Of a DNA stretch of 64,000 nucleotides, positions 48,928 to 57,875 are shown one piece after another. Made by a program: the position numbers and the translations under genes. The DNA is from Pleomorphomonas sp. T1.2MG-36 (GTDB lineage: Bacteria; Pseudomonadota; Alphaproteobacteria; Rhizobiales; Pleomorphomonadaceae): positions 920,242-984,241 of the forward strand of contig NZ_CATNLY010000012.1 in assembly GCF_950100655.1 (NCBI RefSeq), in the 5' to 3' direction. The notes under the pieces were generated by a model that worked only from the letters and a program-made list of their open reading frames with translations, did not search any database and had not been told where the DNA came from. Positions within the stretch are counted from its first letter, which is position 1. The number at the start of each line of letters is the position of its first letter.

Positions 48928-50717
48928 GCGGCGAGGACGTTCCGAACGAGCGAGTCCGCTTCCGAAGGGTGCGTTTCAAGACGCCTCCGAAGCAATGCGA
49001 GGATGCCGGTCCACTGGTGATCCGCATGGCGGACGGAGCGAGGCTGTTTCGTCACGGCAGGTTGCGAAGGGCGATTCCCGAGCGCGCCGACCGCATCGAC
49101 ATGGTGTACCCCACGGCGCCCGTTGGCAGGCTTTCGCTTCGATCGTGGATCGCCCGCTGGCGTCCCGCGACACCCTACCCGGCCCATCTGGCGGACATTG
49201 TGCTCTGCGGAGTTCCGACTTACCTCGCGCTGCTGCCTTTTCTGCTGTTTCAGGCTCCGAGCGACGTCACGCGCGGTGGCCTGATCGTTGGTGCGATGCT
49301 GCTTTTTATCGCCTCGCGGCGAAGCGAAAACCGGCTGAGACGCGACGAGAGCCTGCGCATCCACGCCCGGTTATGGGATCGCATGCTGCGCTCGCCACCG
49401 CCTCCGGCTGCCCCGGACGATCTTTCAAGCGACGCCCGAAGCCAGGTCTTTCAGTTGAAACAAGCGCTCGGGAGCGCCCTCGCAGCGGCCCGAGCATTGC
49501 GGCGGATCACCGCCGGCGCGACCTTGATGGTGGCGCTAGTGCTCGGGCTTTTCTTCGTTCGGCACTCCCTCCCCCCCCACGCTCTGTTGGCCTTCCCGGC
49601 CGGTGCCTTTCTGATGGGCTTCTTGGTCGCGCTGGGACGCGGTCGGCTTCGCGCCCGGCTTGACCTGGAAACGGATCAACTCGATCGCATCGAGAGCAGA
49701 TACGCCTCTCGCATGCCTCTCCTGAGACAGCTCGGCCTTGGAGACAGCGTCCTCAGCGAACTGGAGGGTTCGGGACGACGGCAGGCTCGCTGGACTCTTT
49801 GGGCCGAACTCGTCCGGATCGTCGACAAGCTTCTGCCCGGTGTCGTGGCAGCCGCCGCTCTCGTCGTTACCATTCGAGAGCGCGGAGCGCCGGGCGCCGA
49901 CCTGCCCGCCCTGCTTCTTTTCATACCCGCCGTTCACGGAGCAACCCGGCTTGGCCGGCACGTTGCACGTTTCTGGTCGGCCCACCGCCGGATCGCCGAG
50001 ATGAAGGAGAAGCTCGCATCCTCCGCCGAGGACGACGAAGCCGAGCCCGGCGCTGTCGACGAGGTCTCTATCGCCGGCATCCGCTTCCGCCACGACTGCG
50101 CTCCCCGCCCTCTCATCGAGAACCTCTCCCTCACCCTGAAGCGGGGGAACATCGTCGCCTTGACCGGTCCGTCCGGTTGCGGGAAATCGACGTTACTCGA
50201 CATTCTGACCGGTCTCTGCCAACCGCAATCCGGCGTCATATCGGTCAACGGCCGCGAAATGCCGTGGGAATCCTTGTCCGGCTATCGCGCCCGCATCGCG
50301 CGCGTCTTCCAGGACAGCATGGTCGGGTCTTCCACAATTCGCACCGCCATCACCACCAACGCTCCCGATGCCAGCGACGCCGACATTCGCCGCGCGGCGG
50401 AGGACTCAGGCCTCTCGCCGGCGATCGCCACGTTGCCCATGGGGTTCGAAACGCTGCTGGTCGAAGGCGCCATGCCCGCAAGCCTGCTCCAGCAGGTGCT
50501 GGTCGCCCAGGTGCTGGCACAAGAGCCGGACCTGCTGGTCCTCGACGAGACGCTGTCCGGCCTCGATACCGAAGTCGCCAAGGGGATTGTCGCTGCCGCG
50601 CGACGGCGAAACATCATCCTGCTCTATGCCACCCATCGTGAGGATATCGCGGCACTCGCCGATCGACGGGTCGAGCTTCCGTCGTCGCTGGAACGAATTG
50701 CCAGTATTGCGGGATGA
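48924..50717 (+). CDS. ABC exporter half without peptidase, partner of the degenerate C39 protein
   Basis: A 597-residue ABC protein. A basic N-terminus of about 90 residues precedes a membrane domain with few clear helices (about 95-340). Walker A GPSGCGKST (about 414), Walker B LLVLDE (about 538) and the switch His (ATHRED) are intact, but the signature is degraded to MPASLLQQ (about 517). This complements the upstream protein, so the pair would have one complete ATP site. It overlaps that gene by 4 bases. It probably completes a second peptide exporter. Confidence 0.85.
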   Translation: MSGEDVPNERVRFRRVRFKTPPKQCEDAGPLVIRMADGARLFRHGRLRRAIPERADRIDMVYPTAPVGRLSLRSWIARWRPATPYPAHLADIVLCGVPTYLALLPFLLFQAPSDVTRGGLIVGAMLLFIASRRSENRLRRDESLRIHARLWDRMLRSPPPPAAPDDLSSDARSQVFQLKQALGSALAAARALRRITAGATLMVALVLGLFFVRHSLPPHALLAFPAGAFLMGFLVALGRGRLRARLDLETDQLDRIESRYASRMPLLRQLGLGDSVLSELEGSGRRQARWTLWAELVRIVDKLLPGVVAAAALVVTIRERGAPGADLPALLLFIPAVHGATRLGRHVARFWSAHRRIAEMKEKLASSAEDDEAEPGAVDEVSIAGIRFRHDCAPRPLIENLSLTLKRGNIVALTGPSGCGKSTLLDILTGLCQPQSGVISVNGREMPWESLSGYRARIARVFQDSMVGSSTIRTAITTNAPDASDADIRRAAEDSGLSPAIATLPMGFETLLVEGAMPASLLQQVLVAQVLAQEPDLLVLDETLSGLDTEVAKGIVAAARRRNIILLYATHREDIAALADRRVELPSSLERIASIAG

Positions 50718-50834
50718 AATGATGGCTTGGCCGTTTTGCTCAGGCAACCGGCGCACCTATAGGATCGCCACTGCTGCCCCGCTCTTCCGTCCCGCCGGGC
50801 TCCCTTGTGAGCCGGCCACCAGGCCTCCCCCAAC

Positions 50835-53012
50835 ATGGCGATCCGCAAGTATCTGCATTCCATCATGTTCGGGCTGATCGCCGGCATCGACAGCCTCGGC
50901 ACGAGCGTCGCCTTCGCGGCGCTGATCTTCTCCGGAACGCTCGCCACCGGCTTCGGCAAGGGCGTCAGCGTCATGCTCGTGAGCTGCGTCATACTGGCCA
51001 TGTATGTCGCCTGGCGGAGCGGCCACCGCGCGAGCCTCGCCCAAGTGCAGGAAACGAACATCGGCATTCTCGCCGCAGCGGTCTCAGCCGCCGCCGCGTC
51101 CATGGCGGGGGCGACGGACGCTGCCCGGATATCGACGGTTTTCGCCATTCTCGCCATCAGCACCATCGGTACCGGCGCGCTCTGTTACCTCTCGGGGCGC
51201 TTCCGGTTCGGCGTGCTGATCCGCTTCCTGCCCTATTCGGTGATCGCCGGCTTTCTGGCGGGGTCCGGCTGGCTGCTGATCGACGGCGCGCTGATGATGA
51301 TCAGCAATGAAGCGAGCCTGGCGGACATCGCGCGCTCGACGGTGGAGCCCGCCATCCTCGCCGTTCTCATTCCGGCGATCGTCTTCGCGCTCGCCATGAG
51401 CGCAGGGTTGCGATTGACCGCGAACCCGGCCGTCGCCCCCGCGATCACCCTCCTGTCGATCGGCTTGTTCTACGGGATCGTGTTCTCCGGCAGCCTGTCG
51501 TTCGAAGAAGCTCGGCACCTGCACTGGTTGCCCGAGGTCCCTCCCGATCAGGCCGGGCTGTCCCTGCCCTCCCCCCTTTCGGTCCTGACGCAGGCCGACT
51601 GGCGGGTCGTCGTCCACATCCTGCCGATCATCGCCGCCATACCGCTGATCACCATTGCCGGCCTGCTGCTCAACACCAGCGGCCTGGAGGCGGCAACCGG
51701 TCGGGATATCGATGCCAACACGGAACTGAAGATCGCGGGCCAGGCCAACCTCGCCGTCGGCGTTCTTGGCGGAGCGCCCGGCTTCACCGGGTTGGGGATG
51801 ACGCTTCTCGCCGGCCGGCTCGGGGTCAGGGATCGATCGGCCGGGCTTGCAGCGGCGCTCGTGCTTGCGCTGGCCTTGCCGTTCGCCACCGAGCTGGCCT
51901 CGGCGATTCCCCTCTTCGTCGCCGCCGGCCTGATGCTCATGCTGGGCGGAGAACTGGTCTACGACTGGGCCATCGCGTCCCGCCGGGCCTTGCCCACCCT
52001 CGAATGGGCGGTGGCGCTGGCGATCGTCGTCTCGATGATGGTCTTCGGCTTCGTCACCGGCATCGCGCTCGGCCTGATCTTCGCGATCGCCACCTTCGTC
52101 TACAACTACGCCCGTCTGCCCGTGGTGCGGCTGGAAGCGAGCAGTCGCGAGAGGCGCAGCCGGACGGATCGCTCCTCCACCGCCAACCACATTCTCGACG
52201 CGAACGGTCATCTCATCCAGATCATCGAACTGCAGGGTTATCTGTTCTTCGGCACCGTCGAACAGATCGTCAGGGCCGTGCAGCGCCGGATCGGCAAGGA
52301 GGCTCCGCCGCGCTGCCTGATCATGGATTTCCGCAGCGTCAGCGGCATGGATTCGGCGGCGATGGCCGGGTTCGTCAAGATCTTCAACATGTTGGCATCA
52401 GCGAACGTGAGCGTGGTCCTGTCCCCCTCGACCCCCGACGTCCGGGAGTTGGTCGAACGGGCAAGGGAGGCGCGCGGCCGAGCCATTTCAGCGACCATCG
52501 AGGCCGACCTCGATCATGCCCTGGAGGTGGCGGAGGACGAACTTCTCGCCGCCCATGGCGACACGGGGCAAAGCATCGGCATAGCCGCGCATCTGGTCCG
52601 TGAGCTCGGCCCGCACCCCCGGCTTCCCGCGCTGATCTCCGTCATGCGGCGCATCGAGATGAAGGCTGAGGAGACGCTGATCTCCGCGGGGGACGAAGCG
52701 AGCGACGTCTTCGTCCTGGCATCCGGGCGGGTGAAGGTGCAGGTCACGCTGGCAAACGGCCGCAAGCTGCGCCTTCGCAGCATGACCGCCGGCGCCATTC
52801 TCGGCGAAGTCGCCTTCTACCTCGGCGGCAAGCGAACCGCTGACGTCATCGTCGAAGAGGACGCCGTTCTTTTCTGCCTGACCGGAGAGACGCTGAAGCG
52901 GCTCGAAACGGACGACGCAGAGCTGGCGGTGCTGGCCCATCGTCTGTTCGCCGCAACCCTTGCCGAGCGCTTGGCGCTCGCCAACCGCTTGGTGCAGCTA
53001 GCCTATGCGTAA
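50835..53012 (+). CDS. SulP-family membrane transporter with STAS and cNMP-binding domains
   Basis: A 725-residue protein with a SulP-type membrane domain (about 10-435), a STAS domain (about 455-560; LQGYLFFGTVEQIV, then LIMDFRSVSGMDS) and a C-terminal cyclic nucleotide-binding domain (about 610-700). The phosphate-binding cassette keeps both key residues: Glu in GEVAFYLGG and Arg in KRTADVIV. It could therefore sense cAMP or cGMP, perhaps from the cyclase in the other arm. It overlaps the GNAT gene by 8 bases, tying it to peptide maturation. The transported ion is unknown. Confidence 0.88.
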   Translation: MAIRKYLHSIMFGLIAGIDSLGTSVAFAALIFSGTLATGFGKGVSVMLVSCVILAMYVAWRSGHRASLAQVQETNIGILAAAVSAAAASMAGATDAARISTVFAILAISTIGTGALCYLSGRFRFGVLIRFLPYSVIAGFLAGSGWLLIDGALMMISNEASLADIARSTVEPAILAVLIPAIVFALAMSAGLRLTANPAVAPAITLLSIGLFYGIVFSGSLSFEEARHLHWLPEVPPDQAGLSLPSPLSVLTQADWRVVVHILPIIAAIPLITIAGLLLNTSGLEAATGRDIDANTELKIAGQANLAVGVLGGAPGFTGLGMTLLAGRLGVRDRSAGLAAALVLALALPFATELASAIPLFVAAGLMLMLGGELVYDWAIASRRALPTLEWAVALAIVVSMMVFGFVTGIALGLIFAIATFVYNYARLPVVRLEASSRERRSRTDRSSTANHILDANGHLIQIIELQGYLFFGTVEQIVRAVQRRIGKEAPPRCLIMDFRSVSGMDSAAMAGFVKIFNMLASANVSVVLSPSTPDVRELVERAREARGRAISATIEADLDHALEVAEDELLAAHGDTGQSIGIAAHLVRELGPHPRLPALISVMRRIEMKAEETLISAGDEASDVFVLASGRVKVQVTLANGRKLRLRSMTAGAILGEVAFYLGGKRTADVIVEEDAVLFCLTGETLKRLETDDAELAVLAHRLFAATLAERLALANRLVQLAYA

Positions 53013-53955
53013 TCACGGCAGAACGGACCGCTCCGCGGCGCAGGATGGAGTCGAACTCCGGCTCGTCGACAATCACGAGATGGCACAGCTCGGGAACCTG
53101 ACGTTTCCCGCCTATGTCACCGCGTTCTCGGAGGCACTCTCCGAGGGTTCGCAGATGCGACCCTTTCGATTGGCAGCCATCGAGAAGGGCAATCCGATCG
53201 GTCTGGCGCTGGCGACGATGTACATGGATTCCGGGCAGGCGGAACTGAGGTCGCTGGTGGTTGCCAAGGACCATAGGAACGCGGGAACGGGTCGCTCGCT
53301 TCTTCTAGAGATCGAGACGCGACTGAGGGACGCCGGGTGCAAGGATGTTTCGGCGCGGTTTTCTGATCGGCTACCCGGCGCAGGCAGCTTTGCCGCATTG
53401 CTCGTCGGCACCGGCTGGAGTGCGCCCGAACCCGAGCGAATTCGCATCCTCGGCCGTGTGGGCAAGACAAGCGAGGTGTTTCGCGACCGGGAGCGCCTCG
53501 TCCAGCGTGCGCTCCGCGATGGCCTCTCAATCGTGCCATGGCGCGATCATGACGGCGATCCCAGAGCCTTGATCCTGCGGGAAATCGAGGCCGGGCGGGC
53601 ACCAGAGTGGACGCAGATCGGCCTCTCCGACGACACCGTCGACCCGGACTTCTCGATGATCCTTATCGACGGTACCGGCGAAGTGGTCGGATGGGTCATC
53701 TGCCAGTTTCATCCCGGAGTACGCCGCTGGGGCTTTCCGGTTGGCTGGATCCATGAAGAGCATCAAAGGCGTGGCTGGCTGCTCGTCGCCTACGCACAAG
53801 GGGCGCATCGCATCGAAAAGCTCCACGGGGCTGATGCGATCGCCGTGTTTGAAAGTTCCTCCGGTCTTCCAATGATGTGGCGTGTTCTGGAGCACAGGTT
53901 TGCGCCTTACGCTGATCACGTTGACCGAGTGCTTGTGTCAGGAAAGCATCTCTGA
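53005..53955 (+). CDS. Two-domain GNAT acyltransferase, candidate RiPP maturase 2
   Basis: A 316-residue protein with two GNAT units. The first carries the acyl-CoA loop in VAKDHRNAGTGRSLLLEI (about 92-109). The second ends RFAPYADHVDRVLVSG, matching RFAPIAERVETILSAS at the end of the first GNAT. Other aligned stretches are VVGWVICQFH against LVGWLLAAET and ADAIAVFESSSG against RDSIAIYYTSHD, so the two are paralogues. It sits directly upstream of the two NHLP precursors. By analogy with selidamide-type maturases it may acylate Lys in those cores; substrate and acyl chain are not known. Confidence 0.8.
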   Translation: MRNHGRTDRSAAQDGVELRLVDNHEMAQLGNLTFPAYVTAFSEALSEGSQMRPFRLAAIEKGNPIGLALATMYMDSGQAELRSLVVAKDHRNAGTGRSLLLEIETRLRDAGCKDVSARFSDRLPGAGSFAALLVGTGWSAPEPERIRILGRVGKTSEVFRDRERLVQRALRDGLSIVPWRDHDGDPRALILREIEAGRAPEWTQIGLSDDTVDPDFSMILIDGTGEVVGWVICQFHPGVRRWGFPVGWIHEEHQRRGWLLVAYAQGAHRIEKLHGADAIAVFESSSGLPMMWRVLEHRFAPYADHVDRVLVSGKHL

Positions 53956-54173
53956 GAGCGCGAGCGGCCGATACTTCGAGGGGCGGGACGAAACTCCAGC
54001 AATGAGAGACGATTTGTCTCGTTACAGCGCTGGCTTCATTTTCCTGACAATCATAAGATTTCAATGGCGCGAAGCGTTGCGAGACCAGCTTTTTGGAAGT
54101 GACGCGTCGCTGGTCTCACTTGGCCAAACAAATCAACTGAGCTCCTTTCAAGCAAATGAACACTGAGGAAAAC
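53956..54173 (+). other. Leader region before NHLP precursor 1, first copy of a repeated element
   Basis: It contains GGCGGGACGAA followed by GAGAC/GTCTC (54006-54020), a short hairpin that recurs before precursor 2. An open frame of 54 codons here has no ribosome site and I do not support it as a gene. It ends with CACTGAGGAAAAC, the ribosome site of precursor 1. Confidence 0.5.
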
Positions 54174-54488
54174 ATGTCCGACACCATGACTGCCGTGCGC
54201 AACCAGGTTTCCGGAAAGCTTATCGAACGTGCCCAGACCGACGGCGATTTTCGCGCCCTTCTCAAGTCCGAGCCGCACAAGGCGCTACAACAGCTCCTCG
54301 GCGTCGACCCGATCCCTGGCTTCAAGATCAACGTGATCGACGAGAAGTCCGGCGAGATCAACATCGTCCTGCCGGCGGAAATCGCTCAGGACGAACTCCC
54401 CGACGAACTTCTCGATCTGGCCTCCGGTGGCGTAAGCTTCTCCTCCTTCGTCTTGTACGGCGATAACCACAAGAAGCCGGCCAAGTAA
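54174..54488 (+). CDS. NHLP-type RiPP precursor peptide 1
   Basis: A 104-residue precursor with an 86-residue leader related to the nitrile hydratase alpha subunit: LIERAQTDGDFRALLKSEP (16-34), then KINVIDE and INIVLP, ending ELLDLASGG with double Gly at 85-86. The 18-residue core starts VSFSSFVLYG and ends HKKPAK, with three Lys and no Cys. The start at 54174 (MSDTMTAV) follows TGAGGA at 5-base spacing; an in-frame ATG at 54156 is less likely. The product is probably cut by one of the two C39 exporters. It is near-identical to the next gene except in the core. Confidence 0.88.
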   Translation: MSDTMTAVRNQVSGKLIERAQTDGDFRALLKSEPHKALQQLLGVDPIPGFKINVIDEKSGEINIVLPAEIAQDELPDELLDLASGGVSFSSFVLYGDNHKKPAK

Positions 54489-54598
54489 AATGAGGGCACC
54501 TTAGCGAAACTAAGAGTGGCCTAGTTGGTGTTTTCCCAACGATCCTTTCGATGATGCTTGCCCCCTGCGGTCGAGAGGCGGGACGAACACATCAACAA

Positions 54599-54621
54599 GA
54601 GACGATTTGCATTGGCGTCTC
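54599..54621 (+). repeat. Second copy of the GAGACG hairpin element, between NHLP genes
   Basis: GAGACG/CGTCTC pairs across an 11-nt loop. It is preceded by GGCGGGACGAA as in the copy before precursor 1, which shows that the unit 'element plus precursor' was duplicated. A function in attenuation, processing or recombination is possible. Confidence 0.6.
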
Positions 54622-54698
54622 GGGGGGACGCTTAGCAGGTCGACATGGCCAGCCAAGTCAGCCGGCCTTCTTTCAATCAAATGAACACTGAGGATAAC

Positions 54699-55010
54699 AT
54701 GTCCGACACCATGACTGCCGTGCGCAACCAGGTTTCTGGAACGCTGATCGAACGTGCCCAGACCGACGGCGATTTTCGCGCCCTTCTCAAGTCCGAGCCG
54801 CATAAGGCGCTACAACAGCTCCTCGGCGTCGACCCGATCCCTGGCTTCAAGATCAATGTGATCGACGAGAAGCCCGGCGAGATCAACATCGTCCTGCCGG
54901 CCGAAATCGCTCAGGACGAACTGCCCGACGAACTTCTCGACCTGGCGTCCGGTGGCGTGAGTTTCTCCGCGTTCGTCGCATCCCGGCCAATCTATAAGCC
55001 AGCCAAGTAA
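54699..55010 (+). CDS. NHLP-type RiPP precursor peptide 2
   Basis: A 103-residue precursor. Its 86-residue leader differs from that of precursor 1 at only two positions (Lys15 to Thr and Ser59 to Pro). The cores agree in the first four residues (VSFS) and the last four (KPAK) but differ in between (AFVASRPIY here). The core is 17 residues with two Lys, one Arg and no Cys. TGAGGA precedes the ATG at 54699. It is a recent tandem duplicate in which leader recognition is preserved and product sequence has diverged. Confidence 0.88.
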   Translation: MSDTMTAVRNQVSGTLIERAQTDGDFRALLKSEPHKALQQLLGVDPIPGFKINVIDEKPGEINIVLPAEIAQDELPDELLDLASGGVSFSAFVASRPIYKPAK

Positions 55011-55032
55011 GGCTTCGGCAACGGAACGAAGC

Positions 55033-55066
55033 GAGACGCGACGCCTGTAATCCGGCGACGCGTCTC
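55033..55066 (+). terminator. Hairpin after NHLP precursor 2, third copy of the GAGACG element
   Basis: GAGACGCGACGCC/GGCGACGCGTCTC pairs over 13 positions with one mismatch and an 8-nt loop. TTACAC follows rather than a U tract, so it is a weak intrinsic terminator at best. It shares GAACGAA and GAGACG with the two upstream elements and closes the plus arm. Confidence 0.6.
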
Positions 55067-55253
55067 TTACACAGCCCCACCTATCGGTGCGTGTTACCCG
55101 CGCGGGCTGTGCTGGAACCTGCAGTGTCTGGAGGCCAACGCAAGGAACCTTCAGCCAGCCGTAAAGTGGCCGGCCGGCACGTTTATGGCCATCTCCTTGT
55201 ATTGCATGGCCCCAAGGGATCAATGAACGGTGGCGGCGCCGGAGCTCAGGACG

Positions 55254-56237
55254 TCACCCACGCGACCGATGATAGCGGTCGAGCGCCACGGCGGCGATGA
55301 TCACCAGGCCCTTGACGATGTACTGCCAGATGTCGGAGACGCCGACCAGGATCAGTCCATTGGTCAGAACCGCGATGATCAGCGCGCCGATCAGCGTGCC
55401 CCAGATCGAACCGATGCCGCCGACGAGGCTGGTGCCGCCGAGAATGACGGCGGCGATGGCGTCGAGTTCATAGGCCTGACCGAGCTGGAGACCGTTGGCT
55501 GCGTAGAGCCTGGCCGCGCTCAGAACTCCGCCGAGACCGGCGAACATGCCCGAGATGGCGTACACGAAGACGAGCACGGCCGCGACGCGGATGCCGGCAA
55601 GGCGCGCGGCGTCCTCGTTGCCGCCGATGGCATAGATGTAGGTTCCGAGCACCGTCTTCCGCAGGATCACCCAGGAGAGGAAGATGCCTGCGAAGGCGAT
55701 GACGACCAGCCAGGGCACGCCGAACAGCGCGCCATTGCCGATGAAGGCAAAGGGCATCGAGGTGTTGAAGACCGTCGTGTCGTTGCCGATCAACCGGGCA
55801 AGGCCGCGCACCGCCGTCAGCGACCCAAGCGTGGCTATGAACGGCGGCAGCTTGACCACGGCCACCAGCAGTCCGTTGGCAAGGCCGCAGAGCAGCCCGA
55901 CGCCGAGACCGGCGGGAATGCCGAGATAGCCCCAGCCGGGAATGAGCGAGCCCAGGACGGACACCATGGCCGAGGCGGCGACGATCGACCCGACGGAAAG
56001 GTCGATGCCGCCGGTCAGGATGACGAATGTCATGCCCGAGGCGAGTGTGGTGTTGATCGCCGCCTGCTGCATGACGATCGACAGGTTGACGAGCGTGATG
56101 AAGCGCCCGGACAGCAGCTCGAAACCGATGCAAAGCAGGATGAGGATCGGCAGCATGCCGAACAGCTGGATGGCGGTTTGCAGGCGGTCGGCGCGCACCG
56201 GCGAGCCGACGCCGGTCGTGTTGATGGTGTTGGACAA
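55254..56237 (-). CDS. rbsC: Rbs-type sugar ABC transporter permease
   Basis: A 327-residue permease of the ribose/xylose class with about eight to ten helices and the motif ILTGGIDLSVGSIVAASAMV (about 75-94). The start is set at TTG 56237 (reads as SNTINTTGVG after the start) because GGAGGAG lies 6 bases before it; an ATG further upstream would overlap the ATPase gene by about 100 bases. It is last in the minus-strand operon. Ribose is not implied: this class also moves polyols and other pentoses. Confidence 0.9.
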   Translation of the reverse strand: MSNTINTTGVGSPVRADRLQTAIQLFGMLPILILLCIGFELLSGRFITLVNLSIVMQQAAINTTLASGMTFVILTGGIDLSVGSIVAASAMVSVLGSLIPGWGYLGIPAGLGVGLLCGLANGLLVAVVKLPPFIATLGSLTAVRGLARLIGNDTTVFNTSMPFAFIGNGALFGVPWLVVIAFAGIFLSWVILRKTVLGTYIYAIGGNEDAARLAGIRVAAVLVFVYAISGMFAGLGGVLSAARLYAANGLQLGQAYELDAIAAVILGGTSLVGGIGSIWGTLIGALIIAVLTNGLILVGVSDIWQYIVKGLVIIAAVALDRYHRSRG

Positions 56238-56256
56238 CTGAATCTCCTCCGCTTGC

Positions 56257-57795
<1,539 letters not shown>

Positions 57796-57875
57796 GGCTT
57801 TTTCTCCCGATCGGTCAGCTGTCCAGAAATGCCGCCGCGGCAGGGGGGAGCGCCGCGGCGGCAGGTTGCTGCCTG

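Noticed and set aside
46957..50717. Degenerate ATPase motifs as sequencing errors
   Set aside because: Several separate sites are altered while the frames stay open and the other motifs are intact. The losses are complementary between the two proteins, which random errors would not produce.
54001..54166. 54-codon open frame upstream of NHLP precursor 1 as a further peptide
   Set aside because: No ribosome site, no leader motif or double Gly, and it coincides with a repeated hairpin element.
53956..55066. CRISPR or phage attachment repeat
   Set aside because: The three GAGACG elements are irregularly spaced, flank coding genes and have no spacers. No integrase or tRNA is nearby.
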